Positions 37,528-49,027 are shown, counted from the first letter of the stretch. The stretch is DNA of 64,000 nucleotides from Macrobrachium rosenbergii (GCF_040412425.1 NC_089755.1:48261121-48325120); one strand, 5' to 3'. Numbers and translations: made by a program. Notes: generated from the sequence alone by a model not told the origin.

Positions 37528-38500
37528 CGAGACAAAAATCCCGGAGGATTCTGAAAGAGGCCGTCCAAGCCCGCCGCGACAATTCCCAAACGACTTACGA
37601 CCCACAAAACGACCTTTCGAAAATTCTCTCCTGTGCCCTGGCGGTCGTTCCGGGGGGGATCATTTTATATTCGCCCCGAGATAAAGTTGTGCCATTAGGC
37701 AAGGGAGAGATGCGACGGTGATAAAGGTGGACACACACACAAACAAACAAAGAGAGCAGTTGAAAGTTCTTTATGCCCGCGCCTTGCTCTGACAAAGACA
37801 CGTTTTAGAGAAGTGTATGCTTTTGGGGACGGGGAATGCCTCGTGAATGGGTTCACGACCTTGGATGAGGGTTGAGAGCATTCCATGGTTTGAGAACTAT
37901 ATAGAAGAATACTTTTATGCGTAAGAAAAGTACTAAGATTAAAAACAAAACACCTAATTTCCACTATTTCTTGATTATTTACCCAAGTAACGAATCACGT
38001 CCCTCATTTCAATAAACCCGAATCCCCTTTTTATAAAAAGATGCTTTGTGCAAAGTTTGGCTGAAAGTGGTCTAGTGGTTCTGGTGTAGCCAGATATGTG
38101 GAAAGTTGACACGCCATACATACATACATACATACATGCATGCATACATAATTACATACCCCGGGTAAACTTTGATCTTGTAAAGCAAATGCACATAGCT
38201 ATTGGTAATTTGTTGTTATTGATTAAGCTGGCTTTATGCAAGCACGGGCTCTTGCTCATAGAGCGGCCCGTATTGGTAAAGAAAGCGTAATGCAAAATCC
38301 TTCCTTTGTAAGGAATTATTGCAATTTTTTTTTTATTCAGAGAGGATCACCACTAAAAACTTCTTTACTTAACATCACAACACCAATGGTTGGTAAACAT
38401 CATCACATTATTTTCCCACTTAAAAACATCTCTAGGTCTAATAGATCACTTTCTAATTTATAGAACGTCATTTAATTACTATTTTCAAAACATTTATACA
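37525..38500. other. Unique sequence, no gene recognised
   Basis: A GC-richer segment at 37,530-37,720 and a tRNA-like scrap (tggtctagtggttctgg near 38,070, resembling a tRNA-Glu A box with no matching B box) are the only notable points. Confidence 0.4.
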
Positions 38501-38895
38501 TCAGATTACCGTTTATAAAGCATCAAAACATCACTTTTCCATTCACGAAACATCAAAACATCACTTTACTATTCAGGAAACATCAGAACATCACTGTATC
38601 ATTCATGAAACATCAAAACATCACTTTGCCATTCATAAAATATAAAACATTCAAGAAACATCAAAACATCACTTTTCCATTCATAAAACATAAAAAAATC
38701 ACTGTACCATTCATGAAACATCAAAACATCACGTTGCCATTCATAAAATATTAAACTTCACTTAGCCTTTCATGGAACATCAAAACATCACTTTGTCATT
38801 CATAAAACATAAAACATCACTTTACCATTCACGAAACATCAAAACATCACTTTACCATCCATTCGGAAAATATCAAAACATCACTATTACATTTT
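38500..38895. repeat. Minisatellite of catcaaaacatcactttacc type
   Basis: Units of about 30-36 bp (attcatgaaacatcaaaacatcact) occur in about eleven copies and end at a TA array. Confidence 0.88.
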
Positions 38896-38916
38896 TGAAT
38901 CATCACCAAACCGTGA

Positions 38917-38919
<3 letters not shown>

Positions 38920-39014
<95 letters not shown>

Positions 39015-39065
39015 TATAGCAACAACACCACCTTCAGACAACCACAAATGTAAACATAAAAGACT

Positions 39066-39107
<42 letters not shown>
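38920..39107. repeat. (TA)n and (GA)n arrays
   Basis: TA at 38,920-39,012 and GA at 39,072-39,107. Confidence 0.95.
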
Positions 39108-39112
<5 letters not shown>

Positions 39113-39389
39113 AACTTCGAAATCTACAACGAAAAATAAAACTTTTCTTCTTTTAAAGATAAACTTTTCGCGAGCCGATGACCCACTTCGCCCCCCCTCA
39201 TAAAGCTGCCAGGTTCCGAAGATTTAGAAAAAAATATAGAAAATAAAAAAAAACTTCGAAAATAAAAAAAAAATTCGACAATAACTCATCTCAAGTTCCT
39301 GTCGGACTAAGCCAAAGGTAATTCGAGGATGAAATAAGTCTCGATTTGGAGTGCAAATCTCCCTTTTCAGAAGATTTATAATTTTAAAG

Positions 39390-39890
39390 GCTACTTTTAA
39401 AAAAAAAGTTTATTGCGTGTGTCAAATTTCCATTCAGTAGGTTTATAATTTTAAAGATTAATTTTTTTATCGCGTGTGTGAAATCGCCATTCAGTAGATT
39501 TATAATTTTAAAACTTAATTTTTTTTTATTGTGTGTCAAATCTCCCTTTTCAGTAGATTTATGATTTCGAAATTTAATTTACTTTTTGCGTGTGTAAAAT
39601 CTCCCTTTTCAGTAGATGTACGATTTTGAAACTTAATCTTTTTTACTGCGTGTGTCAAATTTCCATTCAGTAGATCTATATTTTTAAAACTTAATTTTTT
39701 ATTGCGTGTCTTACCTCCCTTTTCAGTAGATTTATGATTTTGAAACAATTTTTTTATTGTGTGTGTCAAATTTCCATTTAGTATTATTGCGTGTGTCAAA
39801 TTTCCATTCAGTAGATTTATAATTTTAAAGATTAATTTTTTATAGCGTGTGTCAAATCTCCATTCAGTAGATTTATATTTTTAAATCTTA
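39390..39890. repeat. Minisatellite of about 60 bp, nine copies
   Basis: The unit is gtgtgtcaaatttccattcag, then tagatttataattttaaaac, then a T-rich tract with attgc. Confidence 0.88.
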
Positions 39891-40241
39891 AAAAAATTTT
39901 TATTAGTAACTTTTTTCATTATGCTTATTCCTTCATTCGGCTGCTTTTATCACAAGGGAAAGGGGGGAGGGGGCGGGTGAAACGTCACAACCAGACGCCT
40001 GAAGAGTGTTGACGGAAATTCTTCCCAAGCACGACGGCGACATAGCCCTGCAGGTCCTACCCCATTCCACCCCATCCATCCCCACCCCACCAAAAATAAA
40101 AAATGAAAAAAATCCCCACCTTTAAAACCGGTGTTCAATGACGGGTATTTGGCGGCGCAAACACTTAAGCGATCATCCCAATTTCAATCAGCCATTACTG
40201 GCTCAAAAGCACTCAATTTCAAGGTCCACTGAATTTCCTCG

Positions 40242-40338
40242 CTCTCTCTCTCTCTCTCTCTCTCTCTTGTTGTTTACCCCCATTCGAATACAACTCTGCA
40301 ATTTACAAGCAATACTTAAACAGTCTTCTATTTTCAGA

Positions 40339-40405
<67 letters not shown>

Positions 40406-40487
40406 TTTTTCCTTTGTTTACTCCAGTCCAAAGAAATTTCACAACTAAAAACAAAGCTAATACAGCTTTCTATTTCAAGTCTCTCTC

Positions 40488-40524
<37 letters not shown>
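40242..40524. repeat. Three (TC)n arrays
   Basis: TC tracts at about 40,242-40,266, 40,349-40,401 and 40,480-40,524 are separated by related-looking 70-80 bp spacers, suggesting partial duplication. Confidence 0.93.
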
Positions 40525-40527
<3 letters not shown>

Positions 40528-40575
40528 ACAGAGTCCAGAACACCTAATAATTAACATCTAAGTTAAAGAAATCTA

Positions 40576-40744
40576 ATTTAGTATGTTTGATGATTGGAGG
40601 GTGGATGATCAACATACCACTTTGCAGCCCTCTAGCCTCAGTAGTTTTTAAGATCTGAGGGCGGACAGAAAAAGTGCGGACAGAATAAAGTGTGGGCGGA
40701 CAGACAAAGCCAGCACAATAGTTTTATTTTACAGAAAACTAAAA
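40576..40744 (+). mobile_element. Interspersed repeat B, copy 4 (5'-truncated)
   Basis: Starts within the central inverted repeat (tagtatgtttgatgattgg) and continues to ttttacagaaaactaaaag. The 5' half is missing. Confidence 0.88.
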
Positions 40745-40938
40745 GCAGGAAAAGTTAAAGTCACAATATGCATGAACACATTTCCCTTTTGCATAAAGAT
40801 GTATACGATTCCCGAATCCTATGGCAACCTATCATTTAAGAGCTAGGCCTATCGCTTCCTTTATAGGTCAAAGCCCATTTTTCGGTCACCCCACTTTATT
40901 TATCTTTTGTATCTTTCTTTCTTTGGCTGGACTAGATA

Positions 40939-41242
40939 CTGGAATATAACATTTTAGCCAAAGGCCTAGCGCTGGGACCTATGAGGTCATTCAGCTTGAA
41001 AGGGAAACTGAGAGTAAGAGGTTTGAAAGGTGTAACAGGAGGTAAACCTCGCAGTTGCACTATGAAATAATTGTTAGGAGTAGGTGGAACGTAAGATGGA
41101 AGAAAGATATGAACAGAGGTATAGTAAAATGAACGAAAGGGGTTGCTGCTTGGGGTCGAAGGGACGCTGTGAAGAACTTTACGGAATGCCTACAGTGCAC
41201 CGCGTGATGTGCACTGATGGCTCTACCCTCCAGCGGGGTGGA
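40939..41242 (+). mobile_element. Interspersed repeat A, copy 7
   Basis: Shows gccaaaggcctagcgctggg, aacctcgcagttgcactatg and gtgcaccgcgtgatgtgcac. The ggggccgaag block is changed to ggggtcgaag. Confidence 0.9.
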
Positions 41243-41734
41243 CAAGATAACAGAACTGGATTCTTGGTTCTATAAAATATCCTAACCTTTAAACCTTATA
41301 TTACGTACTATGGATAAGAACAAGGACAACATGAACTCTGGCCTGTGAGTAATTTCCATAATAATCATATTAGCCGTTCTTAGGCCTAAGTCAACAGATA
41401 GAAACGGGAGGTAATTAGCCAACGCCTATAATATCGACGTAACTCGCGCTGAGCTTCGAGCAAAGATTCAACAAATGAAACTCAGAGGTCAGGATTTCTC
41501 TGCGATCCAAGAGAAAGCTTTCGTTCATACAAAAGTTTATATAAAACGTATTCCGAACGGATTCTCAAACGGATATAGAAACAGATCTCTGTTCGAATCA
41601 GAATTTCACGAGATGGATGGTTAAAAAGAAGTTCTATCGGAATGTAGGTTACAATTCCCTGCGCGTGTGGCATAAGGCCGTCCCCGAATTGTGGCGTATT
41701 TCTTCGCAAGGTCGCAAGAATATCTTTTGCTCGT

Positions 41735-42060
41735 AATTTGCTTTAATAAAGATCCCAGTAAGATATTTCTCCACTTTAATAAAGATCTCCCCGGTAAGAT
41801 ACTTCTCCGCTTTAACAAAGATCTCCCCGGTAAGATACTTCTCCACTTTAGTAAAGATCTCCCCGGTGAAATACTTCTCCGCTTTAATAAAGATCTCCCC
41901 GGTAAGATACTTCTCCGCTTTAATAAAGATCTTCCCAGTAAGATATTTCTTCAGTTTAATAAAGATCTCCCCGGTAAGATACTTCTCCGCTTTAATAAAG
42001 ATCTTCCAGGTAAGATACTTCTCCGCTGTAATAGAGATTTCTCCTGTAAGACACTTCTCT
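41735..42060. repeat. 36-bp minisatellite, about nine copies
   Basis: gatctccccggtaagatact recurs exactly every 36 bp (41,784, 41,820, 41,856, 41,892, 41,928, 41,964). Being 12 codons long, it keeps frames open on both strands. The minus strand reads YLTGEIFIKAEK repeats within a 211-codon frame that starts at a GTG, and the plus strand reads FNKDLPGKILLR repeats. Confidence 0.92.
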
Positions 42061-42333
42061 AAGATGCACGAAATAAGATTACTACTGTTATTTATATTAT
42101 TAAGTAACTTCAACGAAATAGAATGATCATATGTGAAAAAAAACATGCATGAGGTTTTATGAGTTCTTGATGAAGGCGCTTTTCTTAATTTCTTATTTTC
42201 TTGTGAAGGTTTGATAAAAATTATCTTAAAAGGCGAATATGTGACAGCACTGAACGAGTCGATCTTTGGATGGGTGAACCGCACTGGTGCAATGCTCTGT
42301 ATAATTCTTATTAAAATTTACCTTTTATTTTAG

Positions 42334-42474
42334 CATACTGTTTTGGGCATCATCGATCAAAGATGTTGTGACATTTTAAGTGACAAAACCAATAAATTAC
42401 TGGACCTGGTGAATCAGAAAAACCACAGAACAAAAGGAAGTCAGAGGAAAACGAAAAATGGGAATTCCAACTGA
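42334..42474 (+). CDS. Candidate terminal exon, unrecognised protein
   Basis: A textbook acceptor (aaaatttaccttttattttag) is followed directly by 46 open codons, HTVLGIIDQRCCDILSDK through a basic tail rich in Lys, Gln and Asn, then TGA. An AATAAA lies about 245 bp downstream (near 42,718). Acceptor, open frame, stop and signal fit a last exon on the plus strand. No family is recognised, and no donor-bearing upstream exon was identified. Confidence 0.28.
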   Translation, partial: HTVLGIIDQRCCDILSDKTNKLLDLVNQKNHRTKGSQRKTKNGNSN

Positions 42475-42717
42475 TTCAAGAAAGACTGACAATTTGAACA
42501 ATTAAATCAAGAACTTTTCAAACAACAAACAATTTCAAATGTAAAATAGCTACTCCTGAGAACTAGAGTATTTGTACTGATGCATAACCCATTCATATCT
42601 TTCTATCACAACAGAAGGATAAGTTTACTTCAAGTATTTCCAGTCGACAATATGAAGATTCCAGTTAATATACTGTATTAGCGGTCTTTTTTTTTGTCTT
42701 CTTATACAATGCCATAC

Positions 42718-42723
42718 AATAAA
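42718..42723 (+). promoter_or_regulatory. Possible polyadenylation signal AATAAA
   Basis: The hexamer lies in catacaataaatttt, about 245 bp after the stop at 42,474. Such hexamers are frequent in AT-rich DNA. Confidence 0.2.
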
Positions 42724-43339
42724 TTTTATCCCTTTATTTTCTTGCATTCTCTTTTCTCGTCTGTTTGAACACAATTATATAACCTTTTCACTATCAGTTT
42801 TTGAGATTTTTTACTAATAAAAAGAATGATACAGAATGTACCACATCTAGGAAAGCATAAATTATGTGTGCCATTAATTATGGCATTAGAGGTCCCTTTA
42901 AGCTTGCTTTACCCGTAAAGTGGAACACTGCCTACAGGCTCGTCAATAAAACAGGACCATAGCTCTTACTATCGAGGTGAACTGAATGCTTACACACACG
43001 CACACACACACTCTGGTATGCATACATAAATATTTACCCACTCATTATCAACCACACTATCCCAGCCAGAGGCCAGAAATCAACAACCACAGCAAGAGGA
43101 AAAGCCTTAGGCTCTTTCACTGACGAATCCATTGTGCTGTGTCGACCTGTGCAGTGAACTGCGTGCCTGGCTGAAGGTTGAATTTGATGGCTTAAAGCCA
43201 GAGTGGATAAATGTATAGGTCTAGTAACCAGATTCCAAGAAAGATTCTCTGTGAATCGGATCGTTAATAACCTTCTTGTACGGGGACAAGCAATATAATC
43301 GAATTCTGCTCCGTTCATAAAGTTTTTGCATGAATATGA

Positions 43340-43365
43340 ACGACACAACAGGAATGTTGTGTCGT
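43340..43365. other. Perfect 11-bp stem hairpin near a poly-A tract
   Basis: ACGACACAACA, loop GGAA, TGTTGTGTCGT. It is followed about 25 bp later by a run of about 20 A (from 43,388). It could mark the end of a retroposed RNA. Confidence 0.6.
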
Positions 43366-43448
43366 GCAGTATCGAACTTTGAAACCTAAAAAAAAAAAAA
43401 AAAAAAAAACACAACTTAGAGAGCCAACATATTCAGAAGCACATACAC

Positions 43449-43525
43449 TTTCGGAGTGTCATGCTCACTCTTACGTGTGGAGATATTCAGTCTCCACTCT
43501 GAAGAGGGAGCATGGCTTTCCGAAA
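43449..43525. ncRNA. miRNA-precursor-like hairpin (candidate)
   Basis: The 77-nt segment starts TTTCGGAGTGTCATGCTC and ends GAGCATGGCTTTCCGAAA. Pairing by eye gives about 35 stem positions with five or six mismatches and two G-U pairs, and a 7-nt loop near TATTCAG. The arm size, small bulges and loop are those of an animal pre-miRNA. A degraded inverted repeat is the main alternative. The strand is undetermined, because both strands fold. Confidence 0.35.
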
Positions 43526-43577
43526 TTGTGAGTGGTTTTCAATATATTTGTTCTTCAAGTTGTCGGTTTTTCAAGTT

Positions 43578-43716
43578 TCAAAGTTCGTGTTCTTGCAAAA
43601 GCTTTCTTGAATGAAACTGAATGCAAATGTATAAATTTGATCCGTTCACTTAAAAAAGATATATGTAAATGCTTAGATTCTGAGGAAGGTAGTTTGTCCT
43701 GGATTAATACCAAAGG
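43578..43716 (+). CDS. Candidate internal exon, unrecognised Cys-rich protein
   Basis: The open frame reads VRVLAKAFLNETECKCINL, then SLKKDICKCLDSEEGSLSW and INTK. It ends in a strong donor (ACCAAAG then GTGAGA). Several AGs after T-rich sequence near 43,555-43,580 could be the acceptor. The protein is not recognised. About 30 bp downstream lies an A19 tract, so a retroposed origin is possible. Confidence 0.22.
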
Positions 43717-43837
43717 TGAGAGCCCACCTACGTGTAAAAAAAAAAAAAAAAAAAAGATTCGTTAATGGAGCAATGACCTCGGTCACAAATGAGGTGAATG
43801 TCCTCATTTTCCGGTCGGGTGTGAATATTTTTTTACA

Positions 43838-43972
43838 ACGTCAGTATGTTTGTTCGTGCTGCAACCCATATGTTAGATACTGTAAATTTTTACGAATATG
43901 TGAAAGTCGTGTTGAAGATGCCTTGAAAACTAAAGACGAAAACAGTCAAGTTTTATTCTTTTTGTTTCAATT
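43838..43972 (+). CDS. Candidate exon, unrecognised Cys-rich segment
   Basis: After an acceptor-like tttttttacaacgtcag, the frame reads YVCSCCNPYVRYCKFLRIC, then ESRVEDALKTKDENSQ. It has six Cys in 20 residues. Its phase does not match the donor at 43,716, so the two cannot be joined directly. Support is low. Confidence 0.15.
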
Positions 43973-44114
43973 TTCTCAGACGTGTATAAATATATATATG
44001 TATATATATACATATGCGTATTTGTATATAATTGTATATATACATGTATGTATTAACAGAAAAAATTAGTTTTAAAACAAGTAAATGCCGAATGCCGATT
44101 AACGGCAAACCTTA

Positions 44115-44224
44115 CTTTCACATGCACACCCACATACATACAGACATACATACATACATACATAAATAAATATATACATACATTCATACATACAAACACA
44201 TATATACAGTATATATGAATATAC

Positions 44225-44289
<65 letters not shown>

Positions 44290-44290
44290 C
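44115..44290. repeat. (CATA)n and (TA)n arrays
   Basis: A CATA tract near 44,140-44,165 and TA at 44,228-44,287. Confidence 0.93.
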
Positions 44291-44446
44291 CGTGTAATAT
44301 TGCATAACATAGAAAGAACTATGACGTACAATCACAACAGAACGTAAGAGGAACAAGTGGAAAAGGACGTATCATATTCTATCCGACCGGCATACGACAG
44401 AGGACGCCGGTCCCTTTTGATGACCTTTAGACACATTCGCGTTTCT

Positions 44447-44449
<3 letters not shown>

Positions 44450-44496
<47 letters not shown>
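44450..44496. repeat. (GA)n microsatellite
   Basis: Pure GA tract. Confidence 0.95.
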
Positions 44497-44499
<3 letters not shown>

Positions 44500-44769
44500 C
44501 TTCTCATAATACAGCCAAGAATAGCCCACTACATGTCCTTTTAAGGGGGGCCTTCTTTTGTTCGCCTTTTTCGACCATCCCTTCCTTTTTGGCCCGTTTC
44601 TTTTCGGCTCTTTTCATAGCTTTCCTTCCTTCCTGTTTTGCCTTTTCTCTTTTCTACGGTTCATCCTTCGAAGGATTCAATCCTTGTACTTCGTTTGTTA
44701 CCATCTAGTGCCATCTAAAAAAAATCTACGGTGTCTTGATTTGCTGTCTGTATGTCAATCTGTCATGAG

Positions 44770-45003
<234 letters not shown>

Positions 45004-45171
45004 CAGGCTTTTTCCTGGTTCGGGTAATTCATTTTGCTGAGGACGTGTTTCCTGAACCGCTATCTGGTCGTTGACGTTTGACGCCAGTTTACTACGTCAG
45101 TCAATCAATCAACACCTCTCTTATCCTCCCCCCCTCTAACAAGAGGCTACACTAACCATAACAGCTTATTC

Positions 45172-45175
<4 letters not shown>

Positions 45176-45231
<56 letters not shown>

Positions 45232-45467
45232 TTCCCCATCACCCCAAACAATTCCTGACAAACTAAATTACCAGAACAACAAAATATGCAAACTCAGTGC
45301 ATGACACAAACGAAGCCCCGACTCCAGACACTCTACACATAAACACACACATACACACGCACACACACACAAGATCTTAATCGCCCGTGGATATTGTGTC
45401 GATCATTTCTTGCTTAATTATGTGAGGGATGGAAGGACGTGAACTGTTGAATGAAGGTGGAGGTAGC

Positions 45468-45519
<52 letters not shown>
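45176..45519. repeat. (TC)n and (GA)n arrays
   Basis: TC at 45,176-45,228, a CA run near 45,345-45,370, and GA at 45,472-45,519. Confidence 0.93.
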
Positions 45520-45522
<3 letters not shown>

Positions 45523-45667
45523 GTGTTGAAAAATGCATGAGTGTTAAGTTTCCCGAAGGGACCTGCAGAAATGTCTCTATTGACAGTTCGTAGAAGAAAA
45601 TGTTCTGCGAAAAAGTTTGTAATTTAACAGCAATTCGATCAGACTGCCCATTATAGTGTGCATCGTT

Positions 45668-45722
45668 TATGTATGTATGTATGTATGTATGTATGTATGT
45701 ATGTATGTATGTATGTATGTGT
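45668..45722. repeat. (TGTA)n tetranucleotide array
   Basis: About 13 copies ending directly at the tRNA-like element at 45,725. Confidence 0.95.
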
Positions 45723-45724
45723 AT

Positions 45725-45844
45725 AAATTGCTGACTCAACTCGGGATCAAACCCAGGTCTTTCAATTGAAAGGCAAGGGTGCTACCAACTGAACCACACA
45801 AGTCATGAAAGACCTGGGTTCGATCCCAAGTTGAGTCAGAAATT
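45725..45844 (-). mobile_element. tRNA-like inverted element, copy 1
   Basis: On the minus strand, tgtggttcagttggtagc resembles an A box and gacctgggtttgatcccgag an intact B box, about 30 bp apart. The T-arm region is repeated in inverted orientation (gacctgggttcgatcccaag at 45,810-45,829 on plus), giving arms of about 32 bp. A second copy lies at 61,005. Not a functional tRNA: anticodon and acceptor stems do not form. Confidence 0.65.
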
Positions 45845-45890
45845 TATCTCTGTTCCACATGCGATTGTGTTTGATCACTTCTAAAACATA

Positions 45891-45894
<4 letters not shown>

Positions 45895-45955
<61 letters not shown>

Positions 45956-45990
45956 AATATATATGTATATATATTAATATATATTAAGAT
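45895..45990. repeat. (TA)n microsatellite
   Basis: TA with TTAATATATAT breaks. Confidence 0.93.
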
Positions 45991-46469
45991 ATATGAGATC
46001 GCTATCACCATGCCCTTATCTGCCTTAGATAATCCACCACATCTGATTACGTACCAGGTACATAATTTACTGTTTAGACCAACCTAAGTGACCACTAGAT
46101 CACGTGACCCTGTTATTTCCCTTAGCACATCAGTAAAGTATTTTTTTCTCCCTGATACCAAGATGATTTACAGGTTCAGTCCAAATTCTAACTTTATCAC
46201 TGATGTTAATCCTTTGGAGATCCAAAGTACAAGTGAAAAATAAATACTTAGCAAATTGAAGATATTAGGGTACAAAATCTCTTTAGTAGATATTTTAAAA
46301 GGGCTTTATTAGCATACAAAATGTATGTGAAAGTTACGAGGCTCCAGAAATGACAGTTTTCCAATAATCCTGGAATTGCAACAAATAAGTCTTTACAGAT
46401 ATAATGACCCACCAACTACTAATAACTTCATTATTAAAGACCACAGAATACGTCACTGGCATAAGGGTC

Positions 46470-46835
46470 ATGGAATACCATTAACCTCATTAAGGTCAAA
46501 AAAGGTCACCAACTGCCGCTACTTACATGAAAGCCTCAAGACACCATTACTCATATAAAAGGAACACCAAAATACGTTACTTCTACAGAAGCCAACTGGG
46601 ATAGTTACTTCCACAGAAGATAGTTACCTACATAAGGGCACAAATTACTAATACTTGCCTAAGGCCACCTAATGCCATAACCTTCTACAAGGCCATTCAT
46701 AAGCAACAATTGCACTAAGGCCAGCTGATACTGTTACTTGCACAAAGACCACCAAATAATGGCACTCGTACAAAGGCCACTTCACATCGTTACTTGCATA
46801 AAGGTCACCGAATACCGTTACTTGCATAACGCAGG
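46470..46835. repeat. Degenerate minisatellite of about 34 bp
   Basis: Units of acttgcataaaggccacc followed by aaatac-gtt recur about ten times with strong divergence. Confidence 0.65.
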
Positions 46836-46839
46836 TACG

Positions 46840-47835
46840 AGTTATCGATCACACAAATACTGCATTGCATCGCTGATTGAAAAAGCGCTCTACAAACTCG
46901 TCTAGCCTTTAAATCCTTGAAGACCATTGATCTCATAAACACTGCAGCATAAACGATTTGCTAAAACCTTTTAAAACTATTCAGTCATCCATTGTTGTTC
47001 CCATAAATATTGTGCAACGCCTACAAACTCACACTTTTCAACTGTATGGGTGTAAAAATTTTATTTTTATTTTTTTGCTGGTATTGATTGCATAAATATT
47101 GCTGGACGTCGTCAATTCAACAAACAGTCATCAATACCTACAAGCACGGAAGCATTCTTCATCATTATTGATGACAAGAACATTGTCCAACATCATCAAT
47201 ATCATTTCATAAACACTGAAACATTGTTCGGAAAAGTCATCTGTTTTATAAAATATTATTGTTACCTCTCAGCTAAAACAAAGCAGTTAAGCATATCCAG
47301 CATAAAAAAAACAGTGATGCTGTCAATTTAATCATAAACGCAACTGAAAAACTTCGACTGCGCGTTTCGGCAGACTCAATTCATTAAAAAAAAAAAAAAA
47401 AGACTATTGTTCCAACCGCTTTACCGAATAATTTCTAAGATGGAGACCAAGAGGGGGGCATAGCTGCCCCCAAAAGAAGCTTGGTCCTACAAGAAATGAC
47501 TCTTCTTCTGCAAGAAATCTACATAAAAAAATGATTTATGCACATAACAGTTGTCTTCAACTAAGAATTTACATCACTGGTGAAATGGGACAATATAATC
47601 TTGATTCTTCTACTTTTTCTGCTTACCCAACCGTCTCTGAGGACCCTTGAAAAGGGCCGGAGGAAGCCGAAACGGCAGAGTAACCAAAATCATTTATTGC
47701 TCTGTTTTACCAGAGGGTAAATTCGATGTTTGGGCATCTTTTCAACACTATCTCATTTTGGAACCCAGGTGTTAAAAGATGCCAGATAAGCTGTTTGTGT
47801 GAGAGAAGCTCCCTTAGACGTCAAAAATTGTCATC
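46840..47835. other. Unrecognised unique sequence
   Basis: It contains an A16 run near 47,387 and a short GC-rich hairpin at 47,445-47,486 (GACCAAG ... CTTGGTC enclosing GGGGGC and GCCCCC). No coding segment is supported. Confidence 0.4.
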
Positions 47836-47839
47836 TGTT

Positions 47840-48275
47840 AGTTAAAAACGTTGTTACTTTGAAGCCATACACATTTCCACTGTGAAGCTAAAACGTTGCC
47901 ACTGTGAAGCTAAAGACCTTTCCACTGTGAAGCTAAAAACGTTTCCACTGTGAAGCTAAAAACGTTTCCGCCGTGAAGCTAAAAACGTTTCCGCTCTGAA
48001 GCTAAAAGTTTCCACTGGGAAGCTAAAAATATTTCCACTGGGAAGCTAACAACGTTTCCACTGGGAAACTAAAAACGTTTCCACTGTGAAGCAAAAAACG
48101 TTTCTACTGTGAAGCTAAAAACGTTGTCACTGTGGAGCTAAAAACGTTGTCAGTTGGATGCATTTAAAATATTGTCCCATTGAAGCAAAAAACGTTTCCA
48201 CTGTGAATCTGAAAAGTTGTCAGTTGGATGCAATTAAAATGCTGTCACTCTGAAGCAAAAAACGTTGTCACTTTG
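47840..48275. repeat. 23-bp minisatellite, about 17 copies
   Basis: The unit gaagctaaaaacgtttccac with tgt repeats, with frequent single-base changes. Confidence 0.9.
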
Positions 48276-48394
48276 AAGCAGACAGGCCGACGGAAGGACG
48301 AACATGTAGACAGACATATAAACACTGACAAACAGAATGGTCACGGACGAACGGACTGACACGAGGACGGGCAAGGGAACGCCAGCGACGAATG

Positions 48395-48760
48395 GACGGT
48401 TAGACGGACGACAAAGGAAAAAAAGAAAGTCGGACCGGACGGACGGATGACAAGGACGGACGGACTGATGACAACGGACGGATGGACGACAGCGGACGGA
48501 TGGACGACAACGGATGGACAGATGACAGTGGGCGGATGGATGACAACGGGCGGATGGTTGACAGCGGACGAAAGGATGACAGCGGGCGGATGGATGACAA
48601 CGGACGGACAGATGACAGAGGACGAATGGATGACAACGGACGGACGGATGAAAACGGTCGGACAGATGACAACGGACGGACAGCTTACAGAGGACGAACG
48701 GATGACAACGGACGAACGGTCGACAACGGACGGACGGACGGACGCCAACACCGTAAACAG
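48395..48760. repeat. 18-bp minisatellite, about 20 copies
   Basis: acggatggacgacaacgg repeats about every 18 bp (48,471, 48,488, 48,506, 48,524, 48,542). With six codons per unit it keeps several frames open, including a 169-codon plus frame of MDDNGR repeats and a 154-codon minus frame. These are by-products unless expression shows otherwise. Confidence 0.92.
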
Positions 48761-49027
48761 GACACGACCCTCATTCACTACGGGAATGTAACAGGACACC
48801 GGCAAAAGACAAAACCTATTTGCATCTCAAATCGAAAGGTGATTGAGCCCTTAAGCCGCTGGAGTCAGCAGCGTCAATCAATTATCTCAGGAGCGCAGGA
48901 AATCACGAGATTATCCGCTACCTATGATGTTACGTTCATTATGCCCTTTCCTTACATCTTCTCTTCTCTTTTCCGTCGTACGACTTCGTAATCTCTTATT
49001 CTGATTTACGTTTTTATTGTTTAATAG

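Noticed and set aside
38060..38100. tRNA-Glu gene fragment (tggtctagtggtt)
   Set aside because: Only the A-box region matches. No B box lies at the expected distance.
41735..42060. CRISPR-like regular repeat arrays
   Set aside because: Here and in the other minisatellites, units follow each other directly with no unique spacers, and the genome is animal.
43034..43414. 126-codon minus-strand ORF beginning with poly-Phe
   Set aside because: Its start is the complement of an A-run. The remainder has no recognisable features.
45747..45829. Functional tRNA gene
   Set aside because: The boxes are tRNA-like, but the anticodon and acceptor stems do not pair and the T-arm is duplicated in inverted orientation, so it is a derived repeat.
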